This document shows, in pieces, positions 34,336 through 43,462 of a DNA stretch of 64,000 nucleotides. Both the position numbers and the translations under genes were made by a program. The DNA comes from Pseudomonas sp. IAC-BECa141. GTDB lineage: Bacteria > Pseudomonadota > Gammaproteobacteria > Pseudomonadales > Pseudomonadaceae. The stretch lies in NCBI RefSeq assembly GCF_020544405.1, contig NZ_CP065410.1, positions 5,084,001 through 5,148,000 on the forward strand, read 5' to 3'. The number at the start of each line of letters is the position of its first letter. Within the stretch, counting starts at the first letter, position 1. The notes below the pieces were generated by a model. That model did no database searches, was not told where the DNA came from, and saw nothing but the letters and a program-made list of their open reading frames with translations.

Positions 34336-34980
34336 TTAGGCACGCACAAACGGGTTCTCGCGCATTTCATCTCCAAGACGCGTATCCGGACCATGCCCGG
34401 CCACGACAGTCGCGTCTTCATCCAGGGTGTACAGCCGCTGCTTGATCGATCGCACGATGGTCGCCTGATCGCCGCCCCACAAATCCGTGCGCCCTACTCC
34501 GCGACGAAACAACGTGTCGCCGGCAATCAACAGCTTAGCCTCGGAAAACCAGAAGCTCATGGAACCTGGCGTATGCCCCGGTGTGTGCAGTGCCACGCCA
34601 CAGCCACAGGCCAGCTCTTCATCGTCGTTCAACCAGCGATCGGGAGACGGCACGGGAGTGTACGGCACGCCGAACATCTGGCACTGCATTTCGAGGTTGT
34701 CCCAGAGAAACTGGTCTTCCTTGTGCAGATGCAAGGTGGCGCCGGTCTTCTCCTTCATCTGGCCGGAAGCCAGGAAGTGATCGAGGTGCGCGTGGGTGTG
34801 AATGATGCTGACCACTTTCAGGCCCAGCGCATCGACGCGGGCCATGATCAGGTCAGGATTGCCGCCCGGGTCAACGACGATGGCTTTTTTGGTGATCGGG
34901 TCGCCGATGATCGTGCAGTTGCACTGGAGCGGGCCGACGGGGAAGGTTTCGCGAATGAGCGCGGGATTTGCAGCGGTCAT
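34336..34980 (-). CDS. Metallo-beta-lactamase-fold hydrolase (glyoxalase II-like, YcbL type)
   Basis: The 214-residue product has the metal-binding motif THAHLDH (about 62-68), a further His in TPGHTPGSM, Asp in AGDTLFRRGVGR and a final His in VAGHGPDTRLG, all typical of the glyoxalase II/YcbL branch. It is short for a full GloB (about 250 residues), as in YcbL, which lacks the C-terminal glutathione-binding helices. A role as a type II glyoxalase is plausible but not proven. Confidence 0.88.
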   Translation of the reverse strand: MTAANPALIRETFPVGPLQCNCTIIGDPITKKAIVVDPGGNPDLIMARVDALGLKVVSIIHTHAHLDHFLASGQMKEKTGATLHLHKEDQFLWDNLEMQCQMFGVPYTPVPSPDRWLNDDEELACGCGVALHTPGHTPGSMSFWFSEAKLLIAGDTLFRRGVGRTDLWGGDQATIVRSIKQRLYTLDEDATVVAGHGPDTRLGDEMRENPFVRA

Positions 34981-35081
34981 GGGGGATCCTGAAAAGACAT
35001 TCGAAACAATGCGCAGAGGCTGATTTGCGCCATTTTACGTTGTTGGCTCGCAGGATGACGACACAGCGCAAAACAGCAGAT

Positions 35082-37817
35082 TCAGTTCAACACTCCCAAC
35101 TCTTTCGCCCGCGCCACCGCCTGCGTGCGCCGCTCCACACCCAGCTTGCTGTTGATGTGACTGGCATGGGTTTTCACGGTGTGCAGAGAGATGAACAGTT
35201 GATCGCTGATTTCCTGATTCGAGCAACCCTGAGCGATCAGACGCAGCACCGCCAGTTCGCGGCTGCTGAGCTGTTCGGTAGCGGCAGACTCCGCAGTGGG
35301 GCGAGCCTGGGTCTGAGGGAATTGCTCAAGCAATTGCTGACCGACGGCTGCCGGTGCAGTCAGTGACAGTTGCCCGCGCAACCAGTCTGCATGCTCTTTG
35401 ATGAGTAGATCGAAAGGCTGCAGGACACCGCCGGACGCCGCTTCCAATGCTTGAGCCAAAGCCTTGCGGGCCTCAGGTTCGCGGCCACCGGCCAGCAGCA
35501 GTGAAACCTTTTGCGTCAACGCCATCACGCTCAACAATTGCCTCCCGGTCTGCTGACCGTTTTCCAGGAGGACATTCAACCGCCCTTCAGCGAGCATCGG
35601 CTGCCCCTGAATGACATCCAGCAACGCCTGCTGCAACTCGACATGCAACGGCAGCTGCGGATGAAATTCCGGCGGAGCCGCTGCACGTTCGCCCGTGTAG
35701 GTCTGCCCCAGTCGTGCCAGCCACGCTTCGGCCAGATCGATGCGCCCCTGCGCCAGCCACAATTCGCATTTGACCAGGGTGATCATCGCCAGGTAGTAAA
35801 TTGGCGGGACGTCCCAGATGTGCATCAGGCGTTCGGCTTCGGCCAGCTCGGCGAAGGCCCGTGCGTAGTCGCCGCTGCTGCCGTCAAGTCGGGCGATGAC
35901 GCAATGGCCGATCAACACGCTGATATCCCGACAGGCCCGAGCTTCGCTCAAACCCGCCTGTAATCGCTGGCGCGCCGCTTCGGGCTGCAATCGCATGGCC
36001 AGCAGAAAACCCTCATACAGCGTCAGGCGCGCACGCACGGCGTACAAACGCTGTGCAGACAATCCTCGCAGGCGCTCCAGCCCTTGGCGCACTTCATCGA
36101 GCGCGCGCAGGATTTCGCCGCGCGCCTGCAGGACGCGGGCACGATCATAATGCGCCAACGCCTCGAACAAGGGATTGCCGACCCGCTGCGCCAGCTCAAG
36201 CGACTCGCGGTTCAGACCCCGTGCGCGCCACAGATCGCCGTCGGCAATTGCCAGGTTGGACAAGGTCGACAGGCACATCAGGCGCTGGCCGTAACGCTTG
36301 GCCGGCAGGCTTTCCAGTGCCTCGCTGCAATACTCGATGGTCTGCTCGCGATGGCCTCGCCCACGGGCGATGATGCCCTTGAGCGCCAGCCATTGGGCCA
36401 GCATCGATTTCTGTGCGGTGGCCGAGGGTGCTGGCAGAAACCGGCTCAAATGGCTGGCCAGTTCTTCGGCCGCATCTAGCTGACAGGCAAGCCCCAACGC
36501 CCAGCTGTACAACACAATCAGGCGCGGGGTGCTGATCAGCAGGCTGTCAGGCAAGTCCATTTTCCAGCGCAGCAGCATGCCGACGTTCTGCTCGGCCAGC
36601 AGTTGCTCCTCGGAGAGGTTTTGTACCAGATTGGCCGCGACGTCCAGATGCCCCGCGCGCAAGGCCTGCTCGACGGCTTCATCCAGCAGGCCCTGGGCGT
36701 TGAACCAGCGGCAGGCGCGCAGATGCAGCGTCGCGGCGGGGACCAGTGCCCGGGCGATAGGCCGGCTGCGCAACAGGTCGGAAAACAGGTGGTGATAACG
36801 GTACCAGTGCCCGTGCTCGTCCAGCGGCACCAGGAACACCTGATGCGCCAGCAGGAAACGCAGGATTTCAGCGCTGTCATGGGCCTCGCGCACCGCGTCA
36901 CACAACTCGCTGCAAAAGCGCTCCTGCGGTGCGGTGTCATAAAGAAACGCCTGCACCTCGGCGGGCAGGCAATCGATGACTTCCTCCAGCAGGTATTCGC
37001 GGATCAGCCCTTCCCCACCGTTCAGCGCTTGCGGCAACGCCGACTCGGTGCCGACTTCGGAAATTGCCAGCAGCCAGAAGCGCAGGCCGGCCACCCAGCC
37101 TTCGCTGCGCTGGATCAGGTTTTCCAGCGCTTCACCGCGCAGGGAACTGCTGTGACGATCAAGCAGTGCCAGAGCTTCGTCGTGGGTCAGGCGCAGATCC
37201 TGTTCGTGCAGTTCCAGCAATTGGCGCGACAGCCGCAGACGGGCCAGGTGCCAGTCCGGGCGCTGCCGACTGGTGACCATGACCACCAGGCCGTCCGGTA
37301 AATGATTGAGGAAAAACTGCAGGCATCGATCGAGCACCGGCCCTTGAGCAAGATGGTAATCATCCAGTACCAACAGCAGCGGGGCCGTGGGTTGCAGATG
37401 CAGCGTCAACTCATCCAACAGGCCGTCCAGCCATTCTTCGAAGGCAAACGGTTGATGGCGTTGACGCATTTTCAGCAGCCCCAGTGCGCGGCTGCCGAGT
37501 TCCGGGAAGTAGTCCTGCAGGCCTTCGAGCAGTCGTTCGAGAAACCGCCCCGGATCGTTATCCCGCGGGCTCAGCCCCAACCAAAGGCTTTGCCAGTGCG
37601 CCGGCAGGCTCTGACAGAACTCCACCGCCAGCGAGCTCTTGCCGAACCCGGCCGGAGCGCTGACCAGCAACAGGCGCCCTCCGAGTCCGGCGCCAAGGCG
37701 TTCGCACAAACGGGGTCGCAGCACGTAGCCATCGGGTAATGGCGGGCGAAAAAAACGTCCGTCCAGTGCCGCGACGGCAACGCTTGCGGGACCCGGAAGT
37801 GGGGACAGATCAGTCAT
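35082..37817 (-). CDS. MalT-type LuxR-family ATP-dependent transcriptional activator
   Basis: This 911-residue protein is a large STAND-type regulator. An N-terminal NTPase domain has Walker A APAGFGKSS at 54-62 and a Walker-B-like LLLVLDDYH near 145-153; it is followed by a long helical TPR-like sensor region and a C-terminal LuxR helix-turn-helix (about 848-905, LSSRELAVLRLIAQGCSNQE). It lies downstream of the DUF1329/DUF1302 genes on the same strand, separated by a terminator. It is the likely activator of that cluster and of the nearby acyl-CoA ligase. Inducer unknown. Confidence 0.9.
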   Translation of the reverse strand: MTDLSPLPGPASVAVAALDGRFFRPPLPDGYVLRPRLCERLGAGLGGRLLLVSAPAGFGKSSLAVEFCQSLPAHWQSLWLGLSPRDNDPGRFLERLLEGLQDYFPELGSRALGLLKMRQRHQPFAFEEWLDGLLDELTLHLQPTAPLLLVLDDYHLAQGPVLDRCLQFFLNHLPDGLVVMVTSRQRPDWHLARLRLSRQLLELHEQDLRLTHDEALALLDRHSSSLRGEALENLIQRSEGWVAGLRFWLLAISEVGTESALPQALNGGEGLIREYLLEEVIDCLPAEVQAFLYDTAPQERFCSELCDAVREAHDSAEILRFLLAHQVFLVPLDEHGHWYRYHHLFSDLLRSRPIARALVPAATLHLRACRWFNAQGLLDEAVEQALRAGHLDVAANLVQNLSEEQLLAEQNVGMLLRWKMDLPDSLLISTPRLIVLYSWALGLACQLDAAEELASHLSRFLPAPSATAQKSMLAQWLALKGIIARGRGHREQTIEYCSEALESLPAKRYGQRLMCLSTLSNLAIADGDLWRARGLNRESLELAQRVGNPLFEALAHYDRARVLQARGEILRALDEVRQGLERLRGLSAQRLYAVRARLTLYEGFLLAMRLQPEAARQRLQAGLSEARACRDISVLIGHCVIARLDGSSGDYARAFAELAEAERLMHIWDVPPIYYLAMITLVKCELWLAQGRIDLAEAWLARLGQTYTGERAAAPPEFHPQLPLHVELQQALLDVIQGQPMLAEGRLNVLLENGQQTGRQLLSVMALTQKVSLLLAGGREPEARKALAQALEAASGGVLQPFDLLIKEHADWLRGQLSLTAPAAVGQQLLEQFPQTQARPTAESAATEQLSSRELAVLRLIAQGCSNQEISDQLFISLHTVKTHASHINSKLGVERRTQAVARAKELGVLN

Positions 37818-37942
37818 GGCCGGCTCTTGTTCGTATGGCTGTTGGCGGCGTAGCAGATGCCCGCAGACTAGCCTTAAACGGAGCGGTTATGAAGGTCGTT
37901 GCTACAAATGGCTACAAAAAGGCTACGGAAAAAGCGACAGAC

Positions 37943-37975
37943 AAAAAAACGCCCCGAACCTGTCGGGGCGTTTTC
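37943..37975 (-). terminator. Terminator of the DUF1302-DUF1329 operon
   Basis: On the minus strand ACGCCCCGACA and a complementary CGGGGCGT arm form a stem followed by seven T, directly after the DUF1329 gene and before the luxR-type gene. Confidence 0.9.
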
Positions 37976-38004
37976 ACGAGGATGCGGCCTCGGTTTACAG
38001 GAGC

Positions 38005-39369
38005 TTAGCGAACACCATCCTGACGCAGAGCGGCTGGAGTGAAGTCGCTGGTGGTGGCGGTAAAACCGAAGTCATACGCCGACTTCTCTTCGTTCTTCAT
38101 GCCCAGCGCCAGGTAACGGCCGGACTGCAGATCGTAAAGGGTCTCCAGGGTGTACCACGGTACCTGAACGTTGTAGTAGTCCTGAGCGTGAGCTTCCGCC
38201 ACGCGCCACAATTGACCACGACCGTCGTAGTGATCGATCACCGCCGCTTGCCAGGTGTCTTCGTCGATGAAGAAGTCGCGCTTGGCATAGATGTGACGCT
38301 GACCTTCCTTCAGGGTCGCGGTCACGTGCCAGACGCGACGCAGTTCATAACGCGCCAGATCCTGGTTGATGTGCCCGGCCTTGATGATGTCGGCGTACTT
38401 GAGCTTCGGATCGTCGAGCTTGTAGCTGTCGGAGGCGATGTACATTTCTTGCTTGCCGATCAGTTTCCAGTCGTAACGGTCCGGTGCGCCGTTGAACATG
38501 TCCAGGTTGTCGGAAGTCCGCAGGCCGTCCGCCGCGGTACCCGGGCCGTCATAGGACACTTGCGGTGCACGGCGCACACGACGCTGACCGGCGTTGTAGA
38601 CCCACGCCGAACGCGGTTCCTTCACCTGGTCGAGGGTTTCGTGCACCAGCAGCACGCCACCGGCCAGACGTGCCGGCGCGGTCACTTTCTGCTTGAAGTA
38701 GAACAGGATGTTGCCCGGGTTCGCCGGATCGTAGTCCTTCATCTTGTCGCGGAATACGAACTGGTCCTGGAAGTACACCAGGCTGAACGAGCCGTTCGGT
38801 TGCGGCGTGGCCTGGGTCACCAGACGGGTCACGCTGCCGCCGCGATAGCGGGTGATGTGGTTCCAGATGACTTCCACACCGCTTTTCGGAATCGGGAACG
38901 GAACGGCGGTATCGAAGTTTTCCAGGCCGTTGCCACCCGACACCAGGGTCGTGGTGGTGGCGTTCTTCTTGATGGCGGCGAATACCTCATCCGGCACGGT
39001 GGCACCACGATGAGACGGGTAGACCGGCATCTTGAAGGTGTCAGGGTAACGCTGGAACATCGCGTACTGACCCGGCGCAAGCTTGGCCTTGTACTGATCG
39101 ACGTTCTGCTTGGTGATGGTGAAGAGCGGCTTTTCACTGGCGTACGGGTCGGACAGGAAGCCTTTGCTGTCGACGGTGCCGGCATTCTTCGGCATCGGTT
39201 TCCAGGCCGGGATCGAGCCGTCCGCGTTACCGGCCATTTCGGCGCCCATCGGGGTCAGGCTCTTGCCCAGCTTGTCCGCTTCGGCGGCAGGCACCGCCGC
39301 CATGACGCCGGTCGCCAGCAGCGACAGGCCCAGAACACCGGCGTGGAACAGACTTTTTGTTATTTTCAT
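38005..39369 (-). CDS. DUF1329 periplasmic/outer-membrane-associated protein
   Basis: The 454-residue product has a Sec signal peptide (about 1-24, ending GVMA) and is a full-length DUF1329 protein; the family has a lipoprotein-localisation-like (LolA/LolB-like) fold. Motifs visible include GAEMAGNADGSIPAWKP and the conserved tail with QSGRYLALGMKNEEKSAYDFGF. It lies 28 nt downstream of a DUF1302 gene; the two families nearly always occur together, often next to lipid or alcohol catabolism genes or RND exporters. A role in moving a hydrophobic substrate across the envelope is inferred. Confidence 0.88.
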   Translation of the reverse strand: MKITKSLFHAGVLGLSLLATGVMAAVPAAEADKLGKSLTPMGAEMAGNADGSIPAWKPMPKNAGTVDSKGFLSDPYASEKPLFTITKQNVDQYKAKLAPGQYAMFQRYPDTFKMPVYPSHRGATVPDEVFAAIKKNATTTTLVSGGNGLENFDTAVPFPIPKSGVEVIWNHITRYRGGSVTRLVTQATPQPNGSFSLVYFQDQFVFRDKMKDYDPANPGNILFYFKQKVTAPARLAGGVLLVHETLDQVKEPRSAWVYNAGQRRVRRAPQVSYDGPGTAADGLRTSDNLDMFNGAPDRYDWKLIGKQEMYIASDSYKLDDPKLKYADIIKAGHINQDLARYELRRVWHVTATLKEGQRHIYAKRDFFIDEDTWQAAVIDHYDGRGQLWRVAEAHAQDYYNVQVPWYTLETLYDLQSGRYLALGMKNEEKSAYDFGFTATTSDFTPAALRQDGVR

Positions 39370-39397
39370 AAATTCGTTCGTCCTGAAAATGCAGTGC

Positions 39398-41287
39398 TTA
39401 GAAGTTCACGCCGAGGCTGAGCGCCACGAAATCGCGGTCATCCACGGTGCTGTACTTGCCGTCGAAGAAGTTGGTGTAGGCCAGGCTCGCGGTGTAGGTG
39501 TTCTGGTACTCGGCATCGACACCCAGGCTGACAGCCTTGCGACCTTCCTCGAAGTTGCCGCCAGGGCCTGGCGAGTAGCCGCTGACGTCGTGGGACCAGG
39601 CCACGTTCGGCTTGAGGTTCACGCCGGCGAACACATCGTTGTATTCCCAGATCGCACGACCGCGATAACCCCAGGACATCGACGTGGTGAAACCGTCATT
39701 GTCGCAATTGCGACTACGGTTGTTCTGCGGTGAGCCAGGTCCGGCGCCATTGATGGTGCCGTTGTTGAGGATGTTGACGCAGGTGTTGGTGGTACCGGTG
39801 GCTGGCAATTCGCCCGGGCCGAAGACCGGATCACGGCCATAGCGCTTGTCGGACCGGCTTTCCAGACCGCCCACGTAAGTCATGCCCACCTCACCCACCA
39901 GGGTCAGACGGCTAGCGCCCATGACCTGATCGAAGAAGTGCGTGAAGGTGGTTTGCAGTTGAGTGATTTCCTTGCGCTCGTAGCCATGCAGATCCTGGCC
40001 TGGCACACCGTTGAGCAGCGAAGCGTTGGCATACGGGCCGCCCAATGGACGCACACCGGCGAACAGGATGTCGGTGGAGTTCAGTTGTACCGGCGCATTC
40101 GGGCGATAGCTGATCTCACCGCTCCACGCCGTACCGGTAGGCAGGGTGGTGGAGAAGCTCAGACCGTAGAGGCGGATGTCCTCTGGGTATTCGACGAAGT
40201 ACTTCGAATTGCCGGCGACCAGCAGAGGCCCGAGCGCCTGGAACGGACCTGGCAATGCGGCCACGCCGTTGTAGACCGATTGCGGCGCGCCAGTGGCACT
40301 GAAGATCGGCGCACGGCTGTGGTAGTTCATGAAGTAGGCACCGAACTCGGTGTCCAGCGGTTCGAACATGTACTTGAGGGACGCGCCCCACTGGCCGCTG
40401 TCGCGCGCATCGCGATCGGCGCCGCGCGGCACCAGCACACCTTCTTCATTGACGTTGACGCCGTTGGCCGCCAATGGCCCCAGGGCAATGGCCGGGATCT
40501 GCGAGCGCTTGTTCAGCACGCGCAGGTTGTCGGTGCAGCCATCGGCAATGATGTCCGGCTGAGAGAAGAACGTGCCGCAGTTGTCGACGACGGTCTGATC
40601 CCACTCGAGCTGATAGAAGGCTTCGGCCGACAGGTTGTCGGTCAGGCTCTGGGACACATAGAACATGTTGACCGGGATCAGGCCTTCCTTGATCTCGGCG
40701 CCCGGACGACGGAACGCGGAAACGTCGATCGGGTTGATCGAGTTGATGCCGCCGCCGATGAAGGTACTTTCACCCCAGCTCACCACCTGCTTGCCCAGAC
40801 GCACGGAGCCTGGCTGATCGGCGATCGCGTAGTTGTGGTAGACGAAGGCGTCGAGGATCTGACCGCCGGCGGACTTGGCGCCTTCCTTGCGGTTGCTGTC
40901 GCTGATGTCCTTGAACTCGCGGCTCTCGTCCTTCAGTTCGAAGTCGTACCAGTACTTGCCACGGACGAACACGCCGGTGTCGCCGTATTTCAGCTCGAGG
41001 TCATGGATGCCCTTGAAGATCTTCGAGAAGGTCTCGCCGCTCTTGAAGTTGGCATGGCCGTCGTCGGAAGTCTGGGACAGACCGTGGCCGCCGTTGTTGA
41101 CGCCGATGAGGTTCTTGTTCGGGCTCTGGGTGGACCAGCTGGCACCGATCGACAGGGAGGAGTCGAACTGGCCTTCGATTTCACCGACGTTGAAACTGAC
41201 GCCGAAAGCGGGCCCGGCGAGCGAAGAAGCAAGACTGACGGCCAGAGGCAGCTTTGCCCGGCGCCAGAACTGGTTTACTGAGGTCAT
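39398..41287 (-). CDS. DUF1302 outer-membrane beta-barrel-like protein
   Basis: The 629-residue product has a signal peptide (about 1-29, ending GPAFG). Alternating beta-strand sequence follows and ends in phenylalanine (LSLGVNF), as in outer-membrane barrels. It belongs to DUF1302, beginning VSFNVGEIEGQFDSSLSIGA after the signal. It forms a two-gene unit with the DUF1329 gene. A role as a channel or surface protein for lipophilic compounds is inferred from its partners; no direct function is visible. Confidence 0.88.
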   Translation of the reverse strand: MTSVNQFWRRAKLPLAVSLASSLAGPAFGVSFNVGEIEGQFDSSLSIGASWSTQSPNKNLIGVNNGGHGLSQTSDDGHANFKSGETFSKIFKGIHDLELKYGDTGVFVRGKYWYDFELKDESREFKDISDSNRKEGAKSAGGQILDAFVYHNYAIADQPGSVRLGKQVVSWGESTFIGGGINSINPIDVSAFRRPGAEIKEGLIPVNMFYVSQSLTDNLSAEAFYQLEWDQTVVDNCGTFFSQPDIIADGCTDNLRVLNKRSQIPAIALGPLAANGVNVNEEGVLVPRGADRDARDSGQWGASLKYMFEPLDTEFGAYFMNYHSRAPIFSATGAPQSVYNGVAALPGPFQALGPLLVAGNSKYFVEYPEDIRLYGLSFSTTLPTGTAWSGEISYRPNAPVQLNSTDILFAGVRPLGGPYANASLLNGVPGQDLHGYERKEITQLQTTFTHFFDQVMGASRLTLVGEVGMTYVGGLESRSDKRYGRDPVFGPGELPATGTTNTCVNILNNGTINGAGPGSPQNNRSRNCDNDGFTTSMSWGYRGRAIWEYNDVFAGVNLKPNVAWSHDVSGYSPGPGGNFEEGRKAVSLGVDAEYQNTYTASLAYTNFFDGKYSTVDDRDFVALSLGVNF

Positions 41288-41623
41288 CGACGCTACTCCA
41301 TGTGCATTATTGTTATGGCAGTGAGTACTTTTAAAAACGCCTGAAGGACCGGGCGCCAGAGGCTTACCGAAATCGCTTCAATGTTGCATCGCCCCGTTAG
41401 TGCGTGTGCCCCGTTCTTAAAAATCCTTGAGCGGACTATAGCCAGCAGGGGGTACTGCTTGATCCCTCTAAAGTGTGATTTGCAGCTGCCGGCCACTCTG
41501 GAACAGTCCTTTCGCCAGTCCGACACATGTCGGCACGGCAAGGATGGCTGAAAATTCGGATTTCACAAGCCAAGCGCTTGCTTGGTGGGTCTGGCGCGCC
41601 GTTTTCGGCGCGCCAGCGGACGC
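41288..41623. promoter_or_regulatory. 336-bp regulatory gap upstream of the DUF1302 gene
   Basis: On the minus strand a TATAGT -10 (41440-41435) lacks a good -35. Instead there is an imperfect inverted repeat AGGG-N13-CCCCCT (41447-41468) in that position, consistent with an activator-dependent promoter for the DUF1302-DUF1329 genes. At 41591-41616 a perfect 11-bp stem (CTGGCGCGCCG/CGGCGCGCCAG) follows the acyl-CoA ligase gene and probably ends its transcript. No gene is visible. Confidence 0.45.
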
Positions 41624-43306
41624 TCAGAGCGTCGAGAGGAAGGTGCTGTTGTTGGCCTGCCATTCGGTGATGTCGAGGCGGATGCGCTTCTTGTCGAGCT
41701 TGCCGACACTGGTCTTGGGAATTTCAGTAACAAGCGCGATCTGGCTCGGGATCGCCCACTTGCTCAAGTGCCCCAATTCAACGAATGGCTTGAGGTGTTC
41801 CTTGAGCTCGCGCGCCCCGATGGCATGCCCTTCGCGGACCACCAGCAAGGCAAATGGACGCTCGCCCCACTGTGGATCGGCAATGCCCACCACTGCTACT
41901 TCACGTACCGCGACATGGCGACTGATCAGGTCTTCGAGATCCAGCGAGGAAATCCATTCGCCGCCGGTCTTGATCACGTCCTTGATCCGGTCGCGGATGT
42001 CGATCACGCCCATGCTGTCGATCGTGGCGACGTCACCGGTGTGCAACCAGCCTCCGGCCCACAGCTCGGCGCCCTTCTGCGGTTCGTTGAAATAGCCTTC
42101 GGTCAGCCACGGTGCGCGCAGCACCAGTTCGCCTTGGGTTTCACCGTCGGCCGGGAGGAAATTGCCCTCGCTGTCGATGATCGCCGCCTCGACCAACGGT
42201 CCCGGCACGCCGGCCTTGATCCGGTAAGTAGTGCGCTCGTCTTCGGTGCCCGCCATCAACTCATCGTTCAAATGCGCGCAAGAGACCAACGGCCCGGTTT
42301 CCGACATGCCATACGCGGCCGTCAGTTGAATGCCCTTGCTCTTGGCCGTTTCATACAGCGTGCGATTGAGCGCACTGCCACCGATGACGATTTTCCAGCC
42401 GCCGAAATCGGTGTCTTGCGCGCCCTTGGCGTTGAGAACCATCTGCAGGATGGTCGGCACGCAGTGGGAAAACGTGACCTTTTCCTTGCGCCACAGCTCG
42501 ACCAGAAATTCCGGGTCGTAACGCCCCGGATAAACCTGCTTGAGCCCGAGCATGGTCGCCACATACGGCAGGCCCCAGGCATGCACGTGGAACATCGGGG
42601 TGATCGGCATGTACACGTCGTTGGTGCCCAGCAGCCGCACGCTGTCGATGGCGCCCATGATGGTCGACACACCCATGGTGTGCAGCACCAGTTGCCGATG
42701 GGTGAAGTACACACCCTTCGGATTGCCGGTGGTGCCCGTGGTGTAGAACGTGGTGGCGACCGAGTTTTCGTCGAAGTCCTGGAAGTCGTACAGCGGACTC
42801 GCCGCCGCCAGCAGTTGCTCGTACTCGCCCACCAGGTTCGGCAGATCGGCGTTTTTTTCCGGCAGATCGGTCAGCAGCAGGGTTTTCTCCACCGTGGTCA
42901 GGTGTGGCGCGATGGCCTGGTAAAGCCCGACGAACTCGCTGTTGACCAGCACGAAGCGGTCCTCGGCGTGGTTCATGGTGTAGAGAATCTGTTCCGGCGA
43001 CAGGCGCACGTTGATGGTGTGGATCACCGCGCCGATCATCGGGATCGCAAACATGCATTCGAGGTAGCGATGGCTGTCCCAGTCCATCACCGCCACGGTA
43101 TCACCGGCCTTTACGCCGGCCGCCGTCAGCACGTTGGCCAGCCGCGCGACCCGCTCGATCAAGGTCGGGTAGCTGTAGCGCAACTGGTCACGGTAGATGA
43201 TCTCGCGGGTTTTCTCGTAACGGGCGCCCGACATCAGCAGCCGTTTAATCAGCAGTGGATACTGGTACGCCCCTTCGGCGGGCGGAATAACGCGAGTCTG
43301 CAACAT
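41624..43306 (-). CDS. Fatty-acyl-CoA ligase, AlkK-like
   Basis: This 560-residue ANL-superfamily enzyme activates a carboxylic acid with ATP and CoA. The P-loop YTTGTTGNPKGV is at 188-199, the A5 motif GMSETGP near 345, WLHTGDVATID near 440, and the catalytic lysine in PKTSVGKLDKKR near 535. Sequence resembles the medium-chain enzyme AlkK of P. oleovorans and its P. putida relative. It lies upstream of the DUF1302/DUF1329 genes and the LuxR-type regulator, on the same strand but behind its own terminator. Medium-chain fatty acids are the inferred substrates. Confidence 0.9.
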   Translation of the reverse strand: MLQTRVIPPAEGAYQYPLLIKRLLMSGARYEKTREIIYRDQLRYSYPTLIERVARLANVLTAAGVKAGDTVAVMDWDSHRYLECMFAIPMIGAVIHTINVRLSPEQILYTMNHAEDRFVLVNSEFVGLYQAIAPHLTTVEKTLLLTDLPEKNADLPNLVGEYEQLLAAASPLYDFQDFDENSVATTFYTTGTTGNPKGVYFTHRQLVLHTMGVSTIMGAIDSVRLLGTNDVYMPITPMFHVHAWGLPYVATMLGLKQVYPGRYDPEFLVELWRKEKVTFSHCVPTILQMVLNAKGAQDTDFGGWKIVIGGSALNRTLYETAKSKGIQLTAAYGMSETGPLVSCAHLNDELMAGTEDERTTYRIKAGVPGPLVEAAIIDSEGNFLPADGETQGELVLRAPWLTEGYFNEPQKGAELWAGGWLHTGDVATIDSMGVIDIRDRIKDVIKTGGEWISSLDLEDLISRHVAVREVAVVGIADPQWGERPFALLVVREGHAIGARELKEHLKPFVELGHLSKWAIPSQIALVTEIPKTSVGKLDKKRIRLDITEWQANNSTFLSTL

Positions 43307-43462
43307 AAGAATCCCTTTTCTGACTGCACGGTGTTGGCTTTGGAGTTTCGTACTCTAGAACCGTTATACGTCAGCCAAATCAGCCAAAGGAATGATTTGC
43401 AGAGCCGTACAAATGCTAGCTTTGCGCCAGCATTTGCCGAAACAGATGACAGCTCAGAAGGA

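Noticed and set aside
37889..38008. 39-codon frame starting MKVVATNGYKK
   Set aside because: It runs through a strong terminator hairpin and into the 3' end of the DUF1329 gene, and the coding appearance comes from the phased GCTAC repeats.
41591..41616. GGCGCGCC palindrome considered as a recombination or restriction-related site
   Set aside because: It sits right after the acyl-CoA ligase stop and forms an 11-bp stem with TTTT loop, so a transcript-end hairpin is the simpler reading.
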